Translations under genes and position numbers: made by a program
The notes under the pieces: generated by a model
The model's database searches: none
What the model was told of the DNA's origin: nothing
The model's input: only the letters and a program-made list of their open reading frames with translations
Shown: positions 34,127 to 44,159 of the stretch, one piece after another
How positions within the stretch are numbered: position 1 is the stretch's first letter
How the letters are laid out: every line of letters begins with the position of its first letter
NCBI GenBank assembly: GCA_013420905.1
Contig: JAAXNY010000008.1
Location: forward strand, 3,410,001 to 3,474,000
DNA length: 64,000 nt
Source: Collybia mongolica
Taxonomy: Eukaryota; Basidiomycota; Agaricomycetes; Agaricales; Clitocybaceae
Reading direction: 5' to 3'

Positions 34127-37100
34127 CTAAGCATTGAGCTTGAGGAGTGAAATGAGATACTGGTGGACATTTTTCAGGAGTGATTTGGTGAAGACGTCGG
34201 CAATGTTTTCAATGGATGGGATATGGCGCACTTCAATCTCGCCTTCATGGATATGTTCCTGAACGTAGTGGTGGCAGATGTCAATGTGCTTGGCCTGAGC
34301 ATGTCCCTTTGTTGAGAGGGCAAGTGAGATTGAGGATGTGTTATTGCAGTGGAGGAGTGCTGGGAAGGTTTGCGGCAAGCCAACTTCGCTCAGGAAGGAG
34401 TACATCCAGAGTGCTTGCTGTGCAGCGCGTGTGAGTGCCATGTACTCCGCCTCTGTTGTCGAGAGGGCTACAGTAGGTTGACGCTTCGAGCTCCATGATA
34501 CCGCCCCACCCGCCATCATAAAGATGTACCCAGAAGTTGAGCAGCATGTGTCGGTATCTCCCCCATAGTCTGAGTCAACATATCCAACAGGTCTGAGGTC
34601 CCCATCGCCTTTGTAGTAGGTAATCTGATAGTCGAGTGTACCTTTAACATACCCAAGCATGTGGATGAGTGCTTGCCTTTAACATACCCAAGCATGTGGA
34701 TGAGTGCTTGCCAATGTGCCAGACCAGGATTATCTTTGGACACACGTGAGTTTGGTGACACCAGTGGAGAGATCGGGGTGCGTGGCAGCCTGTCCCCACA
34801 TGAGCGAACCAAGGACTTCTCAATAGGGTTTGTCGCGCATGAAGAGGTGATTGGCATCGGTAAAAGGGGACTGGTCTTCCGAGATGTTGAAACCGGTCGG
34901 GAGTGGGGTTGACTTTGGGTTACAGTCGGCCATTCCGAAGCGTTCCAAAATGCGTTTGAAGTAGGTGCGCTGGGATAGTGAGATCATGTTCAACACGCAT
35001 CCCCAAGATGTACTGTAGGTTACCAACATCCTTAATCTCGTAGCACTCCCCCAGCTCCTTCTTAGCCAGTGCTGCCCCCTCAAGCATGGACAATGCGCCA
35101 AAGACAACGTCGGTGTATGTGCTTGTGATTGTGTGCTCACCATTGACGAAATGAGAGTGTACACATGTGTTGGCTTGGGACTGGTAATACCCCAGCTGGC
35201 AGTAGCTGCCATCCAGCTCATGCCACCAATTGTAGGCACCCTGCATCATGCCATACAAGGTCTTGTTGAGTAAGCAGACCATGGGTTCCTCCCCCAGCAT
35301 GGCAAGACCAGGTGGAAGATCCATGTAGACTGTGTGTTGAAGGTGGCTATTGAGGTAAGCCGAGACAAAGTCCACTTGCCAGATGTGCAGCCCCAGGTGG
35401 GCCGCAATAGCAGCTGTCATCCTGAATGACTCGAGGCGCACAACTGATGTGTAGGTCTTGGTAAAGTCAATGCCAGGGATTTGCAAAAAACCCTTCACGA
35501 CAAGGCATGCCTTCCATTTGATGATCTCGCCATCCCCGTTGTACTTGTTGTCGAAGACCCACATGCAGCTCATGACTTTCTTGTCAGCAGGGACTGTGCT
35601 CCATGATACAAGGCTCCACACCTTGCACTCCTGCAGGACATTGAGTTTGGCCTCCATGGGTGCCTCCCATAGGTCAGCGCGGAACATTGCTTCTTTGTAG
35701 TTTCAAGGGACACAATAGTCTGGGAGGCCGTGAATGCGATGTGGTTGTCAAGTGAAGCGAGGAAATTGAACATTCCTGTGGCGGCAAAGGCGCGTGGTGC
35801 GTTGTCATCAGCCCATTCTTCACCTGCGGCAGTGGCAGCACGCTCGCGGGCAGTAGATTCAGCAGACGCTTCCAATGCTGGGCTAGGTCCGGTGGTCACG
35901 AGACGGCTCGAACGGCGAGGTGGTTCAGGTGTTGTGGCAGCTGTGGCAGGCTGTGGGATACATGGTGGGTGCAGCAGTGGGTCGGTGTGATGTACGCAGG
36001 GCGCGACAGGTAGCCTTGGTCAGATCATGCCTGTCCCCGCCTCCACAGGCAGGTGGGGCAAAGCTGGGTTGGCGAGGAGGTCATCAGCATTGTCGGGAGT
36101 GGTGGGCGTTGGGGAGATGGTGCAGTGTCCTTTGCCTTCTTCGAAGATCACGTCCCTGCTCCTGATGACAGTGCCAGTAGCGCGGCCATAGAGCTTGTAG
36201 CCACCGCACCCATAATAGCCGATCATGACGTATTTGATCGATCGAGGGTCAAGCTTCGACACAACAAGCTCCTTGGGGACCTTAGCAAATGCCGTGCTTC
36301 CAAAAGGCCTCAGGTGGGAGACATCCTGGTGCTGCCCAGTCCATGCCTCAGCGGGGACAACACTAGGGTGGTGGGACAATGGGATGAAGTTCCGCACGTA
36401 ACAGGCAGTGGATGCGGCCTCGGCCCACAGGGACTTAGGGAGGCCTGCGTCAGCAAGCATGCACCAAACAGCCTCAATTGCTATTCAGATCCCATGTTCT
36501 GCCATGCCATTCTGTCCATGGGCGTAAGGGGTGTTACTTTCTCGGATGATTCCATGCTTGGCAAAGTATTCATCCCATAGTTCATTGCACCACTCCTTCC
36601 CTTGATCAACCCGGACAATCTTTAGCTTCTTCCCAGTTTGCTGCTCTGCCTCTACATGGAACTCCTTGAAGGCTGCCAGTGTTGACTCCGCCATCTTCTG
36701 CAACAGGAAGAACAGCACACAGTAAGACCTCCCACCATCCACAATAAGCACCATGTACCATGCTCCCCCAACTAACTATACACTTGCAGGACCCCATAGG
36801 TCAATATGTACACGTTCAAGTGCCTCAGACTTGGGCATGACCTCTTCATTGTATGGGCGTGCGGCATGCTTCCCATAGATGCAGTCTTCACATAGTCCCT
36901 TTGTGTCAGGGTCCCCAGTGATGTCGAGACCATTGACTGCGTTCTTTGATGACATGTCTCGGATGCTTGTTACCCCCGCATGACCAAAACAATGGTGCCA
37001 AAGGTCCAGCAAGGTAGGTTTCTCATGGGACTTTGCTCCCATTGCTCTGACAGCATTCCCGGGGAACTCTAGGAGATACATCCCTCCAGTGAGCATCGCC

Positions 37101-37339
37101 TCCATGAAAGCCCATCCTGCTGGGTCAGAGAAGACACCCCTCCCGCCTCCAAAATTTATTTTGAACTTCATGACGTCAAATTTCAATACAGAGATGAGGT
37201 TTCCAGCAAGACCGGGGGTGTGAAGTGCCGCCTGGAACTCGAGCTTTGTGTGTTGTCCAAGGTATGTCACATTCTTCCTCACCATACCCTTTCCAACAAT
37301 ATTGAATGCCCCACCATCTTTCTTTGCTGAACGGCCCTC
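34127..37339 (-). pseudogene. Copia pol (integrase, reverse transcriptase, RNase H), multiply disabled
   Basis: In order on the minus strand: GAG-pre-integrase zinc motif (LWHHCFGH..LCEDCIYGKHA, about 36,880-37,000), integrase core (RVHIDLWGP, then VDQGKEW and NTPYAHGQNGMAE), RT (WSLVSW..VDFVSAYLNSHL..LNKTLYGMMQGAYNWW) with YTDVVFG where YxDDV is expected, and RNase H (VGYVDSDYGGD..SSTTEAEYMAL type: ALSTTEAEYMAL, KHIDICHHYVQE). Disabled by TAG at 36776-36778, TGA stops near 36,485 and 36,018, frameshifts near 35,700 and 34,990, and a 35-bp tandem duplication at about 34,640-34,705. Not functional. Confidence 0.85.
34640..34709. repeat. 35-bp tandem duplication inside Copia RNase H region
   Basis: A 35-base unit beginning CTTTAACATACCC and ending GAGTGCTTGC occurs twice back to back. 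The length is not a multiple of three, so it shifts the frame just before the RNase H domain. Confidence 0.85.
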
Positions 37340-38620
37340 TCAAGGTATGGTAAATAGCTCGTAGGTCACAAAATCACACCAGTCCATGAAGCAATGGTCC
37401 ATGGCCCCAGAATCAATGAACGTCTGTGGGAACTCAATCGTCTCCCCCGACTGGTTTACCTCAGCTTTTGTTATGATTACCACTGATCCGTCAGCTCCAT
37501 TGTCGGAAGGTACAACAACAGTTGGCATCAGTTCAGTGGGCATGGCAGCAGGCATAGTAGCGGATGAGGCCTCTGCAGGCATGGCTGGTGTTGGTTCTGC
37601 AGATACGGCGGGTGTTGCCGTTCCCTCAGGCTCAGGGGTAGGTGCATGGGAGGGAGTGGGTGACTCGTCATCGTCCTCCCCATCATCATCCTCCCCATCC
37701 TCGTCCTCTGAATCACTGACCCATTCAAGCTCTGGCATGTCATCATAAAATGGCATGCTTGCGGTATAGAGCGCATAGGTAATGGTGGAAGTGAGGTTGG
37801 CAGTCACAGTGGCTGTGGTGGGGCTCAAGGAGGTATGTCCCCGGAATCCTGGCGGGAACTTCCCCTCCTTCCCTCCACCTTTCCAATAGCAGTACTCAAT
37901 TGTGTGCCCCTTTCGCCCACAGTTTGGGTTTGTGCATTGCATCTGTGACCTCCCTGTGCTTGACCCCTTCGCTTGAAGAGCTGTGGCCAATGCTCCTGGT
38001 GTGCGACATTTCGTGATATGACTCCAGTGGAGGTTTATATGCATGGTGACCTCAGCTGATGTTTTCGAATCGTATAGCGTTGTAACAATAGGATCCCAAG
38101 ATTCAGGGAGTGACCTGATGATGATCATTTGAAAAGCTGAGTCGTCAATTTTTGCTCCAAGGTCATTTGCCTCTGACCATTTGGTACAAAGTGCCGCAAG
38201 GTGGGTCGGTAAGTCATCCCCATCTTGGAAGGTGATATTGCAAACCTCTTGCTTGGTGTTGGCGAGTGCAAGGTCAGAGGTCACATTGTATATGTTGGTA
38301 AGTGAAGTCCATGCTTCTGCTGCTGTCCCATCCATCTTAACACCAAGTCCCACAGGGTTCTTGACATTGAAGACAATGAGTCCCATGGTCCATGCATCGC
38401 AAACCTCCCACTCATCAGGAGAGGGGGTACGGGAAGACCACAGTGTAGATTCAGGATTGGTTGTGGAATTGATTATGTGTGTGGCACCCTTGAGGTATCT
38501 GCATGCACCGCGCCCCTTTGCTGCGATAAGTAGGCGATTTTTGAAAGCCATGAAGTTGTTTCCATTGAACTGGTCAGCATCGGGGAAGATGGGTGGGTTC
38601 GGGGAGTTGTTAGCAGACAT
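37340..38620 (-). pseudogene. Copia gag-protease frame, 426 codons, ended by a premature TGA
   Basis: Begins MSANNSPNPPIFPDADQFNG, the UBN2-type Copia gag. It has a CCHC-like knuckle CTNPNCGRKGHTIEYC (around residue 225), an acidic linker (DSEDEDGEDDDGEDDDE) and the aspartic protease signature FIDSGAMDHCF near the end. The frame continues past the TGA at 37340-37342 into the integrase region without a shift, so the stop is most simply a CGA-to-TGA change in a once continuous gag-pol. Confidence 0.85.
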
Positions 38621-38717
38621 TTTGTATCAAGTATTTCAAGTAATTTGAGCCATTGAGGATAGTGTAACTGAGTTTGTATTTCTGTATAAGTTTAGAGCGA
38701 AGCAGGGCCCATAACCT

Positions 38718-39116
38718 GTAGAGAATCACAAAGAGGAGTAACTCAGGTCAGTCACACAAAGTGGGTGAAAGATGACTGATGGTATTATGTACCTGTAGAG
38801 AATCACAAAGAGGAGTAACTACAGGTAGTCAGTACGGTGCGAATGTAAGTTAACAGAACTGGGCTCACTTCAGGTCAGTCACACAAAGTGGGTGAAAGAC
38901 AACTGAGGTGCCCCCCCTACTCTACCCAAGAGTATATAAGTAAGTTATAGCCCAACATAGTCCAAGACTCCGTAGCTAAGCCTTTGTAGAGGCTGTAGGT
39001 ATAAGCGAGGACAGATTGGGAAGTTGGGTGGCCAAAAGGAGAAATATGTGATCGTAAAGTATACAAGGGAATTTGGAACACAACAAGCAGGGGTCACAAG
39101 TGGCCCTTTCTCAACA
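38718..39116 (-). repeat. 5' LTR of the Copia element
   Basis: 399 bp, same ends as the other LTR. It retains some CG dinucleotides that are TG or CA in the partner. Confidence 0.9.
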
Positions 39117-39421
39117 ATTGTAAATTCCACATCTGAAATTTAAAAATGATTTAAAAATATATGAGAATATAGAAAATTTCACATACTATCATCTGACTTG
39201 ATTACTTTTTTCATCTTTTTGTGCTTGAAGAAAAATGACAAAAATATCTGAAAGAGATAAGAATAACTTGTATAAGATATTTGGAAATCTTACTTTTGCA
39301 ATAAGATTGATGATATGGGCAAGACAGTGGAGACAAGCACTACTCCTAGGAAAGCTTGGAACAAGTGTACCAAGGTGACTTGCACACCTGGAACAATTTT
39401 CTTCATTGTCCATACACATAG

Positions 39422-39994
39422 AAACTTGAGGTAGAGGGCCATTACTGGCAGATATGAGTCCTTATGTTTTTTTTTTTGATTAACTTTTCTTTATATTTCT
39501 AGAACCAGGTTGTTACAATAGAACTAGCTATCCAGAATCTCTTCAACTTTATATTACTTTTTTTTGTTGATAAGTTTGGTTCTGGAACACTTGTCAGGCA
39601 TTGTCCTAGAGCTAGATTGTAGGATACAGGGAGTAGCTTGACATCATGGAAGGCCTGATGGATACACAACATGAAGATATAATATAACCACACATTTAAG
39701 CTTACCAAAAACTTATTGCACTTCTATAAGGGGTCATGTTGCCAAGAGGCTCAGACAGGGAGCAGTATACACAGTATGAATAACCATGCAGGGAAGGGAT
39801 GAACATAGAGCACTAGAGGCTTGACTATGAGTAGAGAACCCAGCCCAAGTCTATTGCAAAGGTGCCCTTCCATGGAGGGGAAGGGGCACCTTATATACAG
39901 TACATTGTACCTATGTCTCAAATAACAACAGAATCTGATATCAGTAACTCTACTGATGTAACAATACATCTGTGATATGTTAGTCCAGAGTAAA
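39422..39994. other. Decayed sequence upstream of the hAT transposase remnant
   Basis: CG-poor, no supportable gene. ORFs 39499-39708 and 39751-40008 have no recognisable features. It may hold the lost N-terminal part (BED finger) of the hAT transposase, but I could not see it. Confidence 0.3.
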
Positions 39995-40432
39995 CTACTA
40001 TCTGTCAAGGGGTTAAAGCAGTGTGTGTCAGAATAATAGATATAACAGTGAGGCTATGCAAGCTGTGCAATAGTGATTCTGATGGCTAGATGTGGACAAA
40101 CAAGTGATCCCCTTACAACTTCACCCATATCCATGGTTATGCCAATAGAAGTTGGTGTTTATAGATCCTATACAAATATCCACCAATAAAAGGTAACAAT
40201 ATATATCTAGGCATTTTCCTTAAAAACAAGTCAGCTGGTAAAGTGGGGACTTAGACTCTCAGAGATGGACTATGTGAAAAAATTAACAAACTTGGAAATG
40301 TAGATCCATATTTGTATATTCCAAATATACAACCAACTCAGTAGCTTCTCTGGGGACTTTATGCTGAGCTATATGGGCCACACAGACCACACAGACAAAT
40401 GCAGGTGTCTACAGTCTGAGCTCAGACCCTGT

Positions 40433-40604
40433 TGTTAGATTTAGTATCACATGACTTCTTGTCTCATGTGCTCAATGCCACATCACCGAGACACCTTGAC
40501 TAGACTCAGCTGGACTGTTGCAAATACAACTGTTGTGGTCATTCTGGTGCTTCGTCTGGACACTTCTGGAACTTCTCTTTTCTTTGGTCTTTCTCTTTCT
40601 AATA
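40433..40604 (+). repeat. 5' LTR of the gag-only element
   Basis: 172 bp. Differs from the 3' LTR at one CATG/CACG site and in the terminal TAATA against TAACA. Confidence 0.85.
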
Positions 40605-40686
40605 GGTTATAGGCCCCAGCTTCATTTTTTTTTAAAAATCACCAACAACACATCAACAACTGCTACTATCTGATTCTCTTTCCACC

Positions 40687-41655
40687 ATGGCTCCTTCTTA
40701 CATCCAACAATCTTCTTTGCACATCCTCTCTGGCATCAGCAATCTCACTGGATCAAACTGGTTCACTTGGTCAGAGGACATGGAGATGTTCTTTTTAGCT
40801 GCTGGGATAGAGGGGATTTCAGGTGGTGAAAAGCCAACTGATTCAAAGCTTCTGGGTGATTGGACAATCATGGATAAAATGCTGATGGGTCACATATACA
40901 GTAAGGTTGATGGAGACTGCAGGAAATTAATCAGGGGGCAGAGGTCAGCAAGGGAGGCATGGAAAATCCTCAAGGCCCATTTCCAATCTTCTACTATGGC
41001 AAACCGCTTAGCCACCAGAAAGGAGTTTTATGGAATTACTCACGATCCTTCCCGCCACATTTCCTTCTACATCAAAGACCTTGAAGAAGCTCGAAGCAAG
41101 ATGGAGGCCCTTGGATGCAAAATTGATGAGCAGGAGTTCAAGGATGTTCTTCTTATGAACCTCCATTCTTCCTTTGACACTGTTCGCACCACCCTCATTA
41201 TACAACCAACAGAACCAACTCTTGAAGCTATCAAGGCTTCTCTCATCTCAACTACTATCGCTAGCCATGCCACAGTCAAGATTGAGGAAGAAGATGTTGC
41301 TCTGGCAGCTCGGGGGCGTCCTCACCCATCACACAAACCTGCAAAAGGTCATGGGAAAGGGCTGGTTGATGAAAAAGGTTTCCATTGGTGTGATACTACT
41401 GGTAATGGCTGCCATCGCTGTGGAAAATCAGGTCATACAGCAGCCCGTTGCATGTATAACATGCCTCAGCATGTCAAGGACTGGATTATGGATCATCGCT
41501 CTCCATCACCTCACCAACACTCTCAATCACCACCTCATCACTCTGCTCATCATGCTGCCCATTTTGAACATGGTTATCCCTCATCTCATTCACCTCACTC
41601 CTCTCGCAGTACTTCACCAGATCAATATGACTCCGTTGGACCTCTACGTTTTTAG
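40687..41655 (+). CDS. Intact retrotransposon gag protein, 322 aa
   Basis: ATG in strong context (CCACCATGG). UBN2/DUF4219-type Copia gag: NLTGSNWFTWSEDMEMFFLAAG near residue 20, AREAWKILKAHFQSST near 90-105, then LEEARSKMEALGCKIDEQEF. A CCHC zinc knuckle CHRCGKSGHTAARC (CX2CX4HX4C) follows at about residue 245-258, with a His/Ser/Pro-rich C-terminal tail. The protein should bind its RNA and form particles. There are no stops over 969 bp, unlike the neighbouring decayed coding regions, so the gag frame has been maintained or copied recently. Confidence 0.88.
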   Translation: MAPSYIQQSSLHILSGISNLTGSNWFTWSEDMEMFFLAAGIEGISGGEKPTDSKLLGDWTIMDKMLMGHIYSKVDGDCRKLIRGQRSAREAWKILKAHFQSSTMANRLATRKEFYGITHDPSRHISFYIKDLEEARSKMEALGCKIDEQEFKDVLLMNLHSSFDTVRTTLIIQPTEPTLEAIKASLISTTIASHATVKIEEEDVALAARGRPHPSHKPAKGHGKGLVDEKGFHWCDTTGNGCHRCGKSGHTAARCMYNMPQHVKDWIMDHRSPSPHQHSQSPPHHSAHHAAHFEHGYPSSHSPHSSRSTSPDQYDSVGPLRF

Positions 41656-41770
41656 GAGATTTTGATTGGGTGGGAGCCTTTAGGATTGGGTGGGAGCCTT
41701 TCAGATTAGGTGGGAGTTCTTTGATTAGGTTTTAGCTTCTTTAGTTAGGTGCACGTTCATCAGGTGGGAG

Positions 41771-41942
41771 TGTTAGATTTAGTATCACATGACTTCTTGT
41801 CTCACGTGCTCAATGCCACATCACCGAGACACCTTGACTAGACTCAGCTGGACTGTTGCAAATACAACTGTTGTGGTCATTCTGGTGCTTCGTCTGGACA
41901 CTTCTGGAACTTCTCTTTTCTTTGGTCTTTCTCTTTCTAACA
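41771..41942 (+). repeat. 3' LTR of the gag-only element
   Basis: 172 bp, ends TAACA followed by the CCTGT target duplicate. Preceded by three imperfect copies of GATTGGGTGGGAGCCTTT-like sequence. Confidence 0.85.
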
Positions 41943-41947
41943 CCTGT

Positions 41948-42230
41948 TTGGCAGGGAGCCCTGCTTAATTGGCAGTCTGCATCTGAGCCAAGTCAAAGCT
42001 AAGTCCATAAATCCATGCTGTTACTTGGATGCTCAGACCCAGTTTGGAACAACTCCTCATGAAGTCCATGCAGACTGTCCAGATTGCTTACTTAATCATA
42101 GTTACCATTGCTTATTTGATGCACAAAAATGCAATATTTTGGAGAGTCAAATACAAGGCCTCAAGGTTACATGTCATGTGCATAAAGCATGCAGATTAAC
42201 CATTTGGTAAGTCCAAGGTGCTTGTTTTTA
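41948..42230 (+). other. Sequence present only in the right arm, weakly protein-like
   Basis: Open frame at 42025-42210 with several Cys/His (HEVHADCPDCLLNHSYHCLF). It has no counterpart in the left arm. May be a captured gene fragment; no family recognised. Confidence 0.25.
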
Positions 42231-43859
42231 TAATGACCCCTGCTGCCTACTCTTGGCCATTACTGGCAATGGCTGAATATTGTTGATAGGTACTACATCA
42301 CCTGTCAGCCTTGTTGTCAACCTCCACCACTACATTCCCAGCTGCCCCACCCATCACCTCCCTGCCATATGATTGTGCACAATACTGCCAAGTACAATGC
42401 CAGGTCCCACTGCCATGGATACCACCACCCTCTCTCATACCCACCCCTCTCAGTGAAAATAACAACTGCAAAATCACAACAATAAGAGCTGCAGCAAAAA
42501 CTACAGAGGCACCTGTCATATTACCAGTGACTGCCTGACCACATCTGCTAGTGAGCGGCTAGCATGGTGGACATGGATGGTGCAGTGGTGTATTCCATAT
42601 GGTAGAACCATCACCTGGTGGCTGGGTGTGCACCCCTGGATGTGCTGTCTAGACCAAGTAGTGCCAATCACCCCTGTGCCCAAACTAGATGTGTGTAAGG
42701 TGAGTGCATATGTGCCTCACATCTAGTTGCTCAGATATACCTTGTTCTATTGTATATGCACCTATATGCTGCTGTATACCTTGAGACTACCTTGGTGTAA
42801 TTCTATCTACCTTGTGATATGTTCCTATTCCTTTTACATATTAGTTTACTTCTTACTAATACTTTACCCCTGTACTATTTGCACAGCTCTAGTAGGCTGA
42901 TATAGACTTCTGGTACACCCACAGTATTTATCCAATGTACCTATTTATAGATTGGACTACCCAATTGTGAAACTTAAACTAATTGTTTAAATTTTAAGAC
43001 AATTAATAAACAAAGAATATACCAAATAGTTAAATCACTAAGGAAGTAATATTGATCCAAATGCCTACTTGGGTGGAGTGGGCCAACACACTGTGTGGCT
43101 CCATTCCACATTCAGGAAGTTGTAAATGAGTAGAAACAATGTAGATGATAGTTTATAGAGGTCATGTGACCATGGGAAAATGTTACCAAGTAAACAAGCA
43201 ATACCTGTGCACAAAACCCAATGCCATAGCTTGCCTGGTTATGGACAAAACACAAAAACCATCAGAACTAACTTTTCTCAGGATCATGGACACTAATAAG
43301 CATTCAGATTGTTGTCATGTATTTGGTATACTTATATGGTGGAATAGATCATGTGACATGTGCCAATAAATAGAGAAATCAATCTAATTTGTATTTCAGG
43401 TAAATATAGTAGTAGTTGTTGATTATTCCAATGTTTAGTTTAATTTCCCACAAGGGTCATATTTGGTAAGGGTCATTGTTGTTATAAGATGTTTGTTCAC
43501 CCCTGACATAACACACAGACCTTCAAAACTAGCTGAATCTGGACATTTCTAAAATTTCGCTCAAAATGGACTGTGGGAAAAATATGCTCAACAAGGAAAT
43601 TGTAGAGCCATGTTTGTACATTCCAAACATATAAAAACAAAGTTAATAGCTTTACTGGTTATGGAGAAAAACACAAAATAAATTTTGAAACACAACACTC
43701 TGAAATATTAGATATGCATAATTCTGATGGCATCATCAAAGGCATTATGTAAGCATCCCAAATACATGCAAATTATGTCACAACACTTTGTATTTGTGGA
43801 GAAATGCTGTAAAAAGCTATAAGAGAAGAAAAATCCCATTATGGAAATATTTTCCCACG

Positions 43860-43990
43860 GTGTTGAAATATGAATCAATGAATGAATCAATCAATCAACT
43901 TTTTGCCCAAAAACTGGGTTGATAAAGAACTCGTAATCAATCAATCAATCAATCAATCAATTTTTTGCCTGAAACCTGGGTTGATAAAGA
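43860..43990. repeat. Repeated end motif with (GATT)n-type microsatellite
   Basis: GGGTTGATAAAGAACTC occurs twice here (about 43,917 and 43,979). A third, weaker relative lies near 44,080. The copies are separated by AATC/AATG tetranucleotide runs. The same motif with ATTC repeats ends the left arm at about 28,718-28,765. Confidence 0.65.
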
Positions 43991-44159
43991 ACTCATAATA
44001 ATAAAAACAAGTTCCCATAGTATTGAAATGTATACCAACCATTCAACATTTAACATTTTATTTCTAGCCTTGCATCCTGGGTTAATCAAAAACTTATCAG
44101 ATATGCTAAAAATAGAAATATCATCATCAAAGACAAAGTTCAAACAAATGTACATATGT

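Larger units (their letters stand above)
33706..39116 (-). mobile_element. Ty1/Copia LTR retrotransposon, 5411 bp, coding regions on minus strand
   Basis: Two LTRs of about 400 bp (33706-34105 and 38718-39116) with TG..CA ends. The 5-bp target duplication is ATTGT at 33701-33705 and 39117-39121. The 5' LTR is the right-hand one. Next to it on the minus strand is GGTTATGGGCCC, a primer-site-like sequence, and a purine-rich CCAGGGGAGTG precedes the left LTR. Order of domains gag-protease-integrase-RT-RNase H marks it as Copia. It lies inside the hAT transposase and keeps far more CG than its surroundings, so it is younger than them. Confidence 0.9.
32240..39420 (-). pseudogene. hAT-family transposase, decayed and split by a Copia element
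   Basis: N-terminal side at 39,120-39,420: CxDNEENCxRCASHLGTLVPSF then CLAHIINLIAK, the hAT pattern DN..N......F......RC.AHI.NL..K. It resumes left of the Copia element at 33,700: an acidic linker (EEGDIDMDEEIDE..LEELNEV), then VPTQWNSDLDCL and WELLPDLIQVL near 33,160-33,340, CPDCKLSWFTEDMGFSK..EIKKAVIAYF near 32,740-32,920, and the dimerisation region SVDAEWAFS..CHQVNFMQHSM near 32,260-32,450. Several stops and shifts lie between these parts. It sits between the two inverted arms, so it may be the former transposase of that unit. Confidence 0.75.
40433..41942 (+). mobile_element. Short gag-only LTR retrotransposon (1510 bp, TR-GAG-like)
   Basis: 172-bp LTRs at 40433-40604 and 41771-41942 start TGTTAGATTTAG and end TAATA/TAACA. 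I count two differences between them. The 5-bp target duplication is CCTGT (40428-40432, 41943-41947). GGTTATAGGCCCC just after the 5' LTR resembles the primer site of the Copia element at 38,717. GGTGGGAG purine tracts precede the 3' LTR. Only a gag gene lies between. No protease, integrase or RT, so it must rely on another element's enzymes. Near-identical LTRs indicate recent movement. Confidence 0.85.
39995..43990 (-). repeat. Right arm of the large inverted repeat, with later insertions
   Basis: Inverted match of 28,700-31,365. It contains the gag-only LTR element (40433-41942), extra sequence around that element (about 40,313-40,432 and 41,948-42,225), and about 200 bp near 42,860-43,075 that the left arm lacks. 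Without these it is close to the left arm's length. Confidence 0.75.

Noticed and set aside
42860..43075. Extra 200 bp in the right arm as a separate transposon
   Set aside because: No convincing terminal repeats or target duplication could be placed; it could equally be a deletion in the left arm.
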